Assembly: GCA_937902985.1 (NCBI GenBank)
Contig: CALFNG010000194.1
Location: 1-39,077 of the forward strand
DNA: 39,077 nt
Reading direction: 5' to 3'
Origin: an uncultured Myxococcales bacterium
Lineage (GTDB): Bacteria > Myxococcota_A > Polyangia > Polyangiales > Polyangiaceae
Numbering within the stretch: position 1 is the first letter of the stretch; every line of letters starts with the position of its first letter. Below the pieces are notes generated by a model, which saw only the letters and a program-made list of their open reading frames with translations, did not search any database and was not told the DNA's origin. Positions 23,774 to 31,638 of this stretch are shown here, in pieces. The position numbers and the translations under genes are program-made.

Positions 23774-24445
23774 ATGAATCTTCAGCCCGGTATCATCGGC
23801 CGCAAGCTCGGCTCGACTCAGCTCTTCGAGAAAGACGGCACCGTCAGCCGCGTCACCGTCATCGAGGCGGGCCCCGTGGTCGTTCTCGGCAAGCGCACCC
23901 CCGAGAAAGACGGCTACATTGCCCTCATCCTCGGCCTCGGCGAGCGCAAGGAGCGGCACACGACCAAGCCCCTCGCCGGCTACTTCAAGAAGGCCAACAC
24001 GACCCCGAAGCGCGACGTCAAAGAGCTCCGCTGCGACGCCGAGTTCGCCGGCAAGTGGGAGGTCGGCTCGACGCTGAAGCTCGACGAGATCTTCCAGCCC
24101 GGCATGCTGATCGACGCGCGGGGCACCACCCGTGGCCGCGGCTTCACCGGCGTCATGCGCCGCTGGAACTTCGCGGGCGCCGGCTCGGACACGCACGGCA
24201 CCCACGAGTACCGCCGCCACGGCGGGTCGATCGGCACGAACATGACCCCGGGCCGCACGCTGCCGAACGTCAAGATGGGCGGGCAGTACGGCAACGAGAC
24301 CGTCTCGATCCTCAACATGAAGGTCATCCGGGTCGACGCCGAGAAGCACCAGCTCATGGTCGAGGGCGGCGTCCCGGGCGCGCGCAACGGCTTCGTGCTC
24401 GTTCGCCAGGCGGTCAAGACCTCGAAGAGGTCGACGAAACGATAG
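23774..24445 (+). CDS. rplC: 50S ribosomal protein L3
   Basis: 223 residues from ATG 23774, which has AGGAG eight nt upstream. The start NLQPGIIGRKLGSTQLFEKD is typical of L3, and the long central loop that reaches the peptidyl-transferase centre is intact (RGRGFTGVMRRWNFAGAGSD, then HGGSIGTNMTPGRTLPNVKM and GGQYGNETVS). The Gln in GGQ corresponds to the residue methylated by PrmB in E. coli. L3 is an assembly initiator of the large subunit. It is normally second in the S10 operon, between rpsJ and rplD; here it is followed by a structured element and rlmE instead. It may be the only, relocated copy or a second copy. Confidence 0.97.
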   Translation: MNLQPGIIGRKLGSTQLFEKDGTVSRVTVIEAGPVVVLGKRTPEKDGYIALILGLGERKERHTTKPLAGYFKKANTTPKRDVKELRCDAEFAGKWEVGSTLKLDEIFQPGMLIDARGTTRGRGFTGVMRRWNFAGAGSDTHGTHEYRRHGGSIGTNMTPGRTLPNVKMGGQYGNETVSILNMKVIRVDAEKHQLMVEGGVPGARNGFVLVRQAVKTSKRSTKR

Positions 24446-24451
24446 CGTACG

Positions 24452-24485
24452 CGCCGGGGCTGGCGCTGGCGCCGCCTTGCCGGCG
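24452..24485 (+). terminator. Hairpin downstream of rplC
   Basis: Outer arms CGCCGG (24452-24457) and CCGGCG (24480-24485) enclose an inner GGCG-CTGG-CGCC hairpin at 24462-24473. No T-tract follows, so termination is only possible, and read-through into rlmE is likely. Confidence 0.35.
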
Positions 24486-24524
24486 AAGTCCGTCCACCGG
24501 TGCATCCACGCGCCACGTTGGGAA

Positions 24525-24652
24525 GCCAGGGCGCTTTCCTCTAAGTTGAGCGGGTCCGTATCGGCGGGCGCCGCGCGCAGCCGGGCTTCCCGCCCGGCGA
24601 GCACGGCGAGCGCCGAGACGGGCCCGATCAACGACGAGGAAAGTGCCCTGGC
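24525..24652 (+). ncRNA. 128-nt structured element, copy A (5' of rlmE)
   Basis: It folds as one long rod. P1: 24525-24540 with 24637-24652, 16 bp including one G-U. P2: 24548-24557 with 24620-24629, one mismatch and one G-U. P3: 24561-24566 with 24611-24616. P4: 24569-24573 with 24604-24608. P5: 24580-24586 with 24592-24598, capped by TTCCC. The 24541-24626 core is 70/86 identical to copy B at 35205-35290 with no gaps, while the P1 arms share only 3 of 16 bases with B. Internal loops CTAAGT and ACGACG are identical in both copies. The 3' arm of P1 ends two bases before the rlmE ATG and contains AGGA. A structured leader RNA or a folded repeat element are the two readings; strand is assumed from the flanking genes. 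Confidence 0.7.
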
Positions 24653-24654
24653 CC

Positions 24655-25254
24655 ATGGTCTCGCGGAAGAACCCCTACGCCCGGCCCGACCGCTTCACGC
24701 GGGCGGCCAAGGATGCGGGGTTCCCGGCGCGAAGCGTCTTCAAGCTCGAAGAGATCGACCGGCGCGTCCGGCTCCTCCGGGGCGGGATGCGCGTGCTCGA
24801 CCTCGGCGCGTCGCCCGGGAGCTGGGCGATGTACGCGGCGCAGAAGGTCGGGCCGTCGGGGCATGTGCTCGCGGTCGACCTCGAACCGATCGGGACCGCT
24901 CTGCCGCCGCACGCCGTCTTCGTGCAAGGCGACGCGCTGTCGCTCACGAACGACGACCTCGCCCGCTTCGCGCCTTACGACGTGGTGCTCAGCGACATGG
25001 CCCCGCGCACGAGCGGGAACCGCGTGTCCGACCAGGCGCGGAGCTTCGACCTCTTCATGCGCGCCCTGGCGGTGGGCGCGGCGCTCGGCGCACCCGGCAG
25101 CGCGTTCGTGGGCAAGATCTTCATGAGCGGCGACCTCCCGACCGCGCGCGAAGAGCTCCGCCGGCACTACGAGGCCGAGCGCCTCATTCGACCCGAAGGC
25201 ACCCGGTCCGTCAGCACCGAGATCTTCGCGGTCGGAGCGAAGAAGCGCGCATGA
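24655..25254 (+). CDS. rlmE: 23S rRNA (uridine-2'-O)-methyltransferase RlmE / FtsJ family
   Basis: 199 residues from ATG 24655; a GTG at 24643 is the alternative, but it lies within the closing stem of the upstream element. The SAM site is DLGASPGSW and the catalytic tetrad K-D-K-E is complete: Lys30 (SVFKLEEID), Asp114 (SDMAPRTSG), Lys154 (FVGKIF) and Glu189 (SVSTEIF). These match the spacing in E. coli RlmE, which methylates U2552 in the A-loop of 23S rRNA at a late stage of 50S assembly. Its position after rplC makes a ribosome-biogenesis pair. The last four bases (ATGA) overlap the start of the large kinase gene. Confidence 0.93.
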   Translation: MVSRKNPYARPDRFTRAAKDAGFPARSVFKLEEIDRRVRLLRGGMRVLDLGASPGSWAMYAAQKVGPSGHVLAVDLEPIGTALPPHAVFVQGDALSLTNDDLARFAPYDVVLSDMAPRTSGNRVSDQARSFDLFMRALAVGAALGAPGSAFVGKIFMSGDLPTAREELRRHYEAERLIRPEGTRSVSTEIFAVGAKKRA

Positions 25255-28200
25255 CGGCGCCGCTCACCTCCGAGCCCCTGGCGGGGAGGTTCGTCATCGA
25301 GCGCGAGGTCGGTCGCGGCGGCGTCGGCATCGTCTACCGCGCGCGCGATGAAGTGACCGGCGAGCCGGTCGCGCTCAAAGTGATCGCCCTGCCCGGCGTC
25401 GACGCCAGCGAAGAGGCGCGGTTCCAGCGCGAGGGTCGCGTGCTCGCGGGGCTCCGGCACCCGGCGATCGTGCAGGTCGTCGCGTTCGGACAGCTCGACG
25501 ACGGGCAGCCCTACATCGCGATGGAGTGGCTCGAGGGCGAAGACATCGCCCAGCGGCAGCGCCGGTCTCGCCTGCCGCTCATCCAGTGCGTGAACGTGGC
25601 GGCCGACGTCGCCGACGCCCTGGCCGCGGCGCACGCGGCGGGCATCGTGCATCGCGACGTCAAGCCGTCCAACGTGTTCCTTGTCGGCAGCGCGAGCACC
25701 GGCTCCGTCGCGGGCGACGCGAGCCAGCCGTATGCCGTGAAGCTCGTCGACTTCGGCGTCGCCGCCGCCGAGGACGCGAAGCTGACGCGAACGGGCGCGA
25801 TCGTCGGGACGCCGGCGTACATGGCCCCGGAGCAGGCGCGCGGCGACGGCGAGGTCGACGCGCGCGCCGATCTCTACGCCCTCGGCGCGACGCTCTTCGA
25901 GATGATCACCGGCCGTCCGCCGCATGTCGGCCCCACGCCCATCGCGATCCTCGCGCGCCTCGTGACCACGCCGGCGCCTCGCCTGTCGGAGGTCTTCGCC
26001 GACACCCCTCTGCGCCTCGACGCGATCATGGGCCGCATGCTCGCCACGGCGCCCGCGGAGCGGCCGGGCTCGGCCTGGGAGGTCGCGCACGAGCTGCGCG
26101 AGATCGCCGAGCAGCTGCGCACCGGCGAGGCCGCGGGGATGACGCACAACGGCGTCCAGCAAACGAGCCCCGCGGCCGGCGCGACGACCGACAAGAGCGG
26201 CGGCACCCGCATGGTGACCACCATCGTGGCGACCCGCGTGCCCAAGGGCGCCGTCCGGGCGCGCCTCCTCACGCACCTTCGCGCGCGCGGGGCCGACGCG
26301 ACGGAGCTCGGAGGCGACGCGATCGTCTGCCACCTCGGGGTGCGCAAGACCGTGGGCGACGAGGCCGTCACCGCGCTCGATCTCGGCATGCGCGTCGCCC
26401 GCATCAACGCGACGGTGGGGGTGGCGACCGGCCGCACGCGCATCGACCGGACGAGACCCACGGGAGAAGTGGTCGACCGGGCCGCCGCCCTGGCGCGCGA
26501 CGCCGCGCGCGGGCAGGTCCTCGCCGACACCACGACCACGGAGCTCACGCGCGGCCGCTACGAGCTCCAGCTCCGGGGCGACGGGAGCGCCGTGGTCGGG
26601 ACGCCGATCCCCGGCCGCAAGGAGACCGCTGGCGGCGGCGTGCCCTTCGTGGGGCGCGAGGCCGAGCTCGCGCAGATCGTCGCCGCGTTCGAACGCAGCG
26701 TCGAAGACAAGACGCCCATCGTCGTCACCGTGACCGGCGCGCCGGGCATGGGCAAGACTCGCCTCCGCCGCGAGGCGCTCTCGCGCATCGCGAGCCACGC
26801 GAGCACGCCGCGCGTGCTCTTCGCCCGGAGCGAGTCGTTCTCGAAGAGCCACGCGCTCGGCGTCGTGGCCGACGTGGCCCGCGGGCTGACGGGCGTGGCC
26901 AAGGGCGCGCCGCTGCAAGAGGCGCTCGACGCGACCGACGTGCTCATCGCGCTCAGCGACGTGCCTTGCTCGCACGCGTCGCGCGAGCTCATCGCGCGGC
27001 TCGTGGCGAACGAGGCTCTGCCCGAGGTCGACGACACGCGCGGCGCGCGCGACGGCCTGTGGCTCGTCTTGACCGAGATGATCCTCGGCATGAGCAAGCA
27101 CCACCCGCTCGTCATCGTCCTCGAAGACGTGCAGTGGGCCGACGCCGAGAGCCTCTCGTGGATCGATCACCTGCTCGCGCGCTCGACCGGCTCCACGGTG
27201 TTCGTGCTCGCGGCCGCGCGGCCCGCCTTCTGGCGCGAGGGGTCGGCGCGCTTCGAGGGGCGCGACCACGTGCGCATCGAGCTGCGGCCCTTGTCGCGCA
27301 AGCAGGCGAGGTCGATCGCGACGTCCGTCCTCGGCGAGCGGGCCTTGGGAGAGAAGGGCGAGGCGATCGTCGACTCGATCGCCCAGCAGTCGGCGGGGTT
27401 GCCGCTCTTCGCCGAGGAGCTCGCGCGCATCGCCGCCGCGGGCCGCGACGCGGCCGACGCGCCCACGATCGAGGCCGCCATGCAGGTGCACCTCGACGCG
27501 CTCGACGACTTCGGGCGCGACGCCGCGTCGAAGCTCTCGGTCTTCGGGCAAACGGGGTGGGACGTGGGCCTCGAGTCCATCGGCGTGCCGCACGCACCGG
27601 AGGTCCTTCGTGAGCTCGCGGCCGCCGAGATCCTCGTCGAGCAGGCCCACGCGCGGTTCGCGAGCACGCGCGAGTTCGCGTTCAAGCACGCGCTGATGCG
27701 CGAGGTCGCGTACGCCGCGCTCGGCGAGGAGCAGCTCCGCGAGTACCACCACCGCGCCGGCGTGTGGCTGGCCAAGGTGGGCGAAGACGACGCGATCGTC
27801 GCCCGTCACCTCGAGCTCGGCGGCGACGAGATCGCGTCGGCGCAGTACCTCGAGAAGGCCGCGCGGCGAGCGCTCGCGGCGCACTCGCTCGCCGCGGCGG
27901 TCGCGCTGGCGGAGAAGGCGCTCGCATTCGCCGAAGACAAGCCGACGCAGTTCGCGCGCGCGCTCCTGCTCGACGAGGCCTGGAACCGCCTCGACGCCCG
28001 CGCCGCGGAGCGCGACTCGGCGGTGCGGGCGATGCAAGAGGCCGTCTACGACAAGGCGAGCGAGGTCCGCGCGGCCGGCGCGCGCGTTCGTTACGAAGAC
28101 GCGTGCGGCGGCGGCGCCGACACGAGCACGCGCCTCGACGAGGTCCGGAAGGCCGCGCAAGAAGCGAAGCTCTTCGACGAAGAGGCGCGGTGCGCCGCCG

Positions 28201-29177
28201 CCCTCGCCGCGCGCTACGCGTATGCAGGCGAGCTCGATGCGGCTCAGAAGGTCGCCGACGCGCTGCTCGAGCTCGCGAAGCGGCACGGCATCGCGGTGGC
28301 CGCGGTCGACGCCTGGCAGACGCTGGCCGTCGTGAGGCAGACGCGCGGCGAGGTGGCCTCGGCGCTCGAGGCGCGCCGGAACGCGGCGCAGACGGCCAAC
28401 GCGGCGTCGCTCAAGACGCGCGAAGCGACCCTGACCATCAACGTGGGCTTCGCGCTGACCACCGTCGGCGCGCGCGTCGAGGCCCGCCAGGCCATCGAGA
28501 CCGGGATCGCCCTCGGCCAGGCGGTCGGCTCGCCGGGCGTCGAGCGTCACGGCAAGATGATCCTCCTGTGCTGGGCGGCCACGTTCGGCGACGACGCGTC
28601 GCTCGAAGGCCCGCTCGGCGACACCCGCGCCTCCGCGGACGCGGCCCTCGCCGGCAGCTGGGTGCCGCACGACCGGGCCGCTCTCGGCGTCCTCTTCTAC
28701 CGGGGGCTGGAGAAGCTGCGGACCCCCGGACACGAAGAAGACGCGCGGACGCTCCTGCGCCTCGCCACGCAAGGCTATCGGGCCACGAAGATGCTCGACG
28801 TCCTGCCGGTGGCGCGCGGCCTCTGGGCCGAGGCGGAGCGGCGCTGCGGCGACGCCGAACGCGCTCGCGAGCTCGCGAGCGAGGCGGCGGCGCTCCTCGA
28901 CGAGGGCTCCCCGAGCTTGCTCAACGAGGCGCCCGTCTTTCTGGCGCTGCACGACGCGTGCGTCGATCTCGGCAGGCTCGGCGAGGCCAGGCAGGCAATC
29001 GCCCGCGGGGTGCCGCGGCTCGTGACCCGCATGCGCGGCCTGGGCGGCACCCCATACGCTCGCACTTTCCTCACGGGGCTGGCGCCCAACGCCGGGCTGC
29101 TCGCGGCAGCCGAGGCCTACGGCCTCGTGCCCGACGAGATCACCGCGGCGATCGCCGAGGGGCCTCTGCCTGTCTAG
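25251..29177 (+). CDS. Ser/Thr protein kinase fused to cyclase-like and AAA ATPase domains
   Basis: 1308 residues; the ATG overlaps the rlmE stop. Residues 13-285 are a complete Hanks-type kinase: GRGGVG loop at 21-26, Lys43, HRDVKPSN near 134, DFG at 167 and the APE of the activation loop near 191. Residues about 323-460 resemble a degenerate class III cyclase homology domain (GVATGRTRIDRTRPTGEVV ... RAAALARDAARGQVLAD), without clear metal-binding aspartates. Then comes a STAND/AAA-type ATPase: FVGREAEL at 465, Walker A GAPGMGKT near 496, Walker B LVIVLEDVQWAD near 620. About 500 residues of TPR-like helical repeats follow. This is the architecture of large cytoplasmic signalling kinases; substrate and stimulus are unknown. 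There is no TM segment. Confidence 0.92.
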   Translation: MTAPLTSEPLAGRFVIEREVGRGGVGIVYRARDEVTGEPVALKVIALPGVDASEEARFQREGRVLAGLRHPAIVQVVAFGQLDDGQPYIAMEWLEGEDIAQRQRRSRLPLIQCVNVAADVADALAAAHAAGIVHRDVKPSNVFLVGSASTGSVAGDASQPYAVKLVDFGVAAAEDAKLTRTGAIVGTPAYMAPEQARGDGEVDARADLYALGATLFEMITGRPPHVGPTPIAILARLVTTPAPRLSEVFADTPLRLDAIMGRMLATAPAERPGSAWEVAHELREIAEQLRTGEAAGMTHNGVQQTSPAAGATTDKSGGTRMVTTIVATRVPKGAVRARLLTHLRARGADATELGGDAIVCHLGVRKTVGDEAVTALDLGMRVARINATVGVATGRTRIDRTRPTGEVVDRAAALARDAARGQVLADTTTTELTRGRYELQLRGDGSAVVGTPIPGRKETAGGGVPFVGREAELAQIVAAFERSVEDKTPIVVTVTGAPGMGKTRLRREALSRIASHASTPRVLFARSESFSKSHALGVVADVARGLTGVAKGAPLQEALDATDVLIALSDVPCSHASRELIARLVANEALPEVDDTRGARDGLWLVLTEMILGMSKHHPLVIVLEDVQWADAESLSWIDHLLARSTGSTVFVLAAARPAFWREGSARFEGRDHVRIELRPLSRKQARSIATSVLGERALGEKGEAIVDSIAQQSAGLPLFAEELARIAAAGRDAADAPTIEAAMQVHLDALDDFGRDAASKLSVFGQTGWDVGLESIGVPHAPEVLRELAAAEILVEQAHARFASTREFAFKHALMREVAYAALGEEQLREYHHRAGVWLAKVGEDDAIVARHLELGGDEIASAQYLEKAARRALAAHSLAAAVALAEKALAFAEDKPTQFARALLLDEAWNRLDARAAERDSAVRAMQEAVYDKASEVRAAGARVRYEDACGGGADTSTRLDEVRKAAQEAKLFDEEARCAAALAARYAYAGELDAAQKVADALLELAKRHGIAVAAVDAWQTLAVVRQTRGEVASALEARRNAAQTANAASLKTREATLTINVGFALTTVGARVEARQAIETGIALGQAVGSPGVERHGKMILLCWAATFGDDASLEGPLGDTRASADAALAGSWVPHDRAALGVLFYRGLEKLRTPGHEEDARTLLRLATQGYRATKMLDVLPVARGLWAEAERRCGDAERARELASEAAALLDEGSPSLLNEAPVFLALHDACVDLGRLGEARQAIARGVPRLVTRMRGLGGTPYARTFLTGLAPNAGLLAAAEAYGLVPDEITAAIAEGPLPV

Positions 29178-29193
29178 ACCTGCGGCTACTCTC

Positions 29194-29223
29194 GTTCTCG
29201 CAAACGCCGCGCTTTGCGAGAAC
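29194..29223 (+). terminator. Perfect 11-bp hairpin after the kinase gene
   Basis: Arms GTTCTCGCAAA (29194-29204) and TTTGCGAGAAC (29213-29223) pair perfectly around an 8-nt loop, 17 nt after the kinase stop. No T-tract follows. It is the best terminator candidate in the window but could also be an operator for the next gene. Confidence 0.6.
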
Positions 29224-29282
29224 CCGACTGAGACGCGATCGTGCGCCGCAGAGCGGAAACTGCCTGGTAAGCTCGCCGCCCC

Positions 29283-30116
29283 ATGAAGACGGTGACCCTC
29301 GCGGCGGTTCTCTCGTTCCCGCTCTTGCCGGCGCTGGCCGCGTTGTCCGGATTGACTGGATTGACGGGCTGCGACGATCCGAAGAGCGACAGCCCGGCGG
29401 CGCCCGAGGCCGCGGCTCCCGCGCCCGCGCCGACTCCGACGCCCACGCCCTCGCAAACGGCGGCGCCCGCCCCGACGTTCGTGAAGAAGGCGGCCGCCGA
29501 CTGCAAGGCGCACCCCGCGGCGGTCGACTTCGGTGAAGACGCGTCGCTCGAGAAAGAAGTGCGGCGCAAGCTCAGCAAAGACAAGGGACCGATCACGCCG
29601 TCGGACCTCGCGCAGATCAAATCGATCAACCTGTCGAACACGCCCGTGCACCAGATCGACCCGTGCATCTTCCCGATGTTCACCGGAATGAAAGACCTCT
29701 TCCTCGGCACCGGCGAATACGACGACCTCTCGCCCCTGCAGAAGCTCACCAGCCTCGAATCGCTGCGCGCGTCGCTGAGTAAGGTGAAGGACCTTCATCC
29801 GCTCGAGGGGCTGAAGCGGCTCGATCGCCTTGACCTCTCGCACACGCTCATCGGCGACGACGACCTCAAGGCGCTCGGCTCGCTCGTCAACGTGACGGAG
29901 CTGATGCTCGACGAGGACTCCGTGTCCGACCTCACGCCGATCTCGAACATGAAGAAGCTCGAGCGCCTCAGCATCAAGAAGACACGCGTGCAGAACCTGG
30001 CGCCCGTCGCGGGGATCCGCACGCTCAAGTTCCTCTACATCGCCGACTCGGCTGTGTCGGACATCTCGCCGGTGCAGCCGCTCGTCTCGGGCGGCATGAA
30101 GCTCGTGCAAAACTAG
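29283..30116 (+). CDS. Leucine-rich repeat lipoprotein
   Basis: 277 residues with a signal peptide and lipobox GLTGC, then a Pro/Ala/Thr linker (about 35-65). From residue 110 there are about seven LRR units of the internalin / protein phosphatase 1 regulator type (LxxLxxLDLSHTLIGDDDLKALGSL, then LVNVTELMLDEDSVSDLTPISNM, and so on, with 22-23 residue spacing). LRR surfaces bind proteins, so a periplasmic or surface recognition role is likely. It ends without a C-terminal anchor. The gene converges on the lipoprotein operon that ends at 30274; the 157-bp gap holds a small GGCGG/CCGCC hairpin at 30136-30150 and no gene. Confidence 0.85.
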   Translation: MKTVTLAAVLSFPLLPALAALSGLTGLTGCDDPKSDSPAAPEAAAPAPAPTPTPTPSQTAAPAPTFVKKAAADCKAHPAAVDFGEDASLEKEVRRKLSKDKGPITPSDLAQIKSINLSNTPVHQIDPCIFPMFTGMKDLFLGTGEYDDLSPLQKLTSLESLRASLSKVKDLHPLEGLKRLDRLDLSHTLIGDDDLKALGSLVNVTELMLDEDSVSDLTPISNMKKLERLSIKKTRVQNLAPVAGIRTLKFLYIADSAVSDISPVQPLVSGGMKLVQN

Positions 30117-30273
30117 GAGGATTTCCCAGGACGCGGGCGGCTGCGCCGCCGCTAGAGCGCGCGCCGGCCTCAGACACACTAGCCGGGACACTCTCGTCGC
30201 GGTGCTCGCGAGGCGCAGGGCCCCGTCGCGGTCCACGCCGCCTGCGCGCTGAGCGGCGTCTTCGGAGCGGGGC

Positions 30274-31611
30274 TCAGGGGGGCGATGGGTAGTTGCGCTT
30301 CACGAAGCAGAGGCCGTCGCTGTCGAGGTGGCCCTGCGTGCTCTGGTCGTACGTCGTGAAGTCTTCGTAGTCGCATAGACCGGTCGACGGGTCGCTCCCG
30401 GTGCAGTGGGGCACGCTCTGCGGATCGAACGCCATCGGCCCGTTGAACTGCGGGTGCACGTCGGTGGGGGGCGCGATGCAGTAGCGCCACTTCAGCTTGT
30501 TCCCGAGCGCGTCGGTGTACGACGTGTAGTCGACCCCCCTGGTCAGCGCGACGGTCACGGTCGGCGTCACGGCCGCCGCGTCTATGCCTTGCCCCGCGAC
30601 GCGCGCGGCGAACTGATCGAAGTGCGCCGGCGAGTCGTGGAGCACGCTGTCCCAGAAGGGATGGTCCGTGTGGATCGTGATTTGCCCGACCACGGATTGA
30701 CCGCTCTTGAACGCGATCCCCCGCTCGTGCTCTTCGTTCGGGAACGGCGTGGCCGGATCGTTGTCGGGGTTTTGGCAATTCACGTACGTCGCGGGCGAAT
30801 TGAAGCAGAGCCTGAAATTGACCGTCTTCGGCCAGTTCGCATACTCGGGATCGCTGTTGCAGTCGGTATGGCCCGCGACGGTCCCACCCTTGAAGGTCGC
30901 GGAGCCGACGTACAGGACCCCGCAGCCGTCGGCGATCATCGCCTGGTAATCGGCAAGGCCGTCGGCATCGAGGTTCACGTTCGCCGTTCGCCGACCGTCG
31001 GCGGTCGCGGCGGCCGCCTGGATCACATCGAAGCCGAACGCGTACCGGGTTCCGTCGGTCGCGAACGCAGGCGTGCCGCCGACCCGGTTCTGGTTCGAGA
31101 GGGCCGCGATCGGCGCCGCCTCTTCGCCTGGACCGCCTTTGCCGGCGAGGTAGCTCGGATCGCTGTGGGCCAGATCGATCGCCCAGGGGCCGTCGACCTC
31201 CGCGACGACGGCGCCCGTCTGCGACTGATCTCCCGGCGAGAGATCCGCGTTCGCCGAGAGCTTGATCTTGTCGACCGTCACCAGGAGCCGCGTGAAGTGC
31301 ACGTCCCATCCGTCGACGAACGCGGGATCGCCGTCGTTCACGGGCGGGAACGGATACCCGGTGAGCGCCAGCACTTCGCCCGAAGCCGCGAAGAGAATGC
31401 CGCCCGGCCCGGGGTCTGCCTGGGCGGTGAACGATCGGAGGCCGCCGTCCGTCACCGCCGGGCCGTCCATCGCGAGCGCGCCGTCGTTCGTTGTCGGGGC
31501 GTCGCTCGCGCCGCCGTCCGCCGAGGCCGTTGCCTTGTCATCGCCGGAGCACGCGCACACGAGCGCCGTGCCCGTTGCGGCGAGCACGCCGCACAGGATC
31601 GTCTTCATCAT
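30274..31611 (-). CDS. Lipoprotein, last gene of the TonB-receptor operon
   Basis: 445 residues. The signal peptide has lipobox-like ALVCAC; a Ser/Asp/Gly-rich linker follows. A segment near residue 100 reads DGWDVHFTRLLVTVDKIKL, which matches in pattern the GWTVVLSTATLHVGALYL segment of the lipoprotein encoded just upstream. Several cysteines occur in the second half (GCGVLYVG, TDCNSDPE, VNCQNPDND, YCIAPP, HCTGSD), probably in disulfides. The start ATG has GAGGA nearby and lies 27 bp after the previous stop. In an operon with a TonB-dependent receptor it is probably a surface or periplasmic cargo-binding partner. No family name is recognised; MbnP-like metal-related proteins are one possibility. 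Confidence 0.75.
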   Translation of the reverse strand: MMKTILCGVLAATGTALVCACSGDDKATASADGGASDAPTTNDGALAMDGPAVTDGGLRSFTAQADPGPGGILFAASGEVLALTGYPFPPVNDGDPAFVDGWDVHFTRLLVTVDKIKLSANADLSPGDQSQTGAVVAEVDGPWAIDLAHSDPSYLAGKGGPGEEAAPIAALSNQNRVGGTPAFATDGTRYAFGFDVIQAAAATADGRRTANVNLDADGLADYQAMIADGCGVLYVGSATFKGGTVAGHTDCNSDPEYANWPKTVNFRLCFNSPATYVNCQNPDNDPATPFPNEEHERGIAFKSGQSVVGQITIHTDHPFWDSVLHDSPAHFDQFAARVAGQGIDAAAVTPTVTVALTRGVDYTSYTDALGNKLKWRYCIAPPTDVHPQFNGPMAFDPQSVPHCTGSDPSTGLCDYEDFTTYDQSTQGHLDSDGLCFVKRNYPSPP

Positions 31612-31638
31612 GATTTTCCTCGTCGTCGTTGCGGGTCG

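Noticed and set aside
24525-24652. Reading the 128-nt element as an ordinary MITE with terminal inverted repeats
   Set aside because: Terminal repeats recognised by a transposase should be alike between copies; here the arms differ at 13 of 16 positions while remaining complementary within each copy. An older folded repeat family is still possible.
24525-24652. Reading the element as an integron attC site or a retron msr-msd
   Set aside because: No integrase, cassette structure or reverse transcriptase is nearby, and the conserved internal loops do not resemble attC core sites.
24477-25250. N-terminal extension of the kinase frame back to 24477
   Set aside because: The extension overlaps rlmE in another frame, lacks domain similarity, and the kinase domain begins right after ATG 25251, which overlaps the rlmE stop.
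25167-30236. A 1689-codon open frame on the minus strand
   Set aside because: It is Arg/Ala/Gly-rich with no domains and is the antisense shadow of rlmE, the kinase and the LRR gene, a usual effect of high G+C at third positions.
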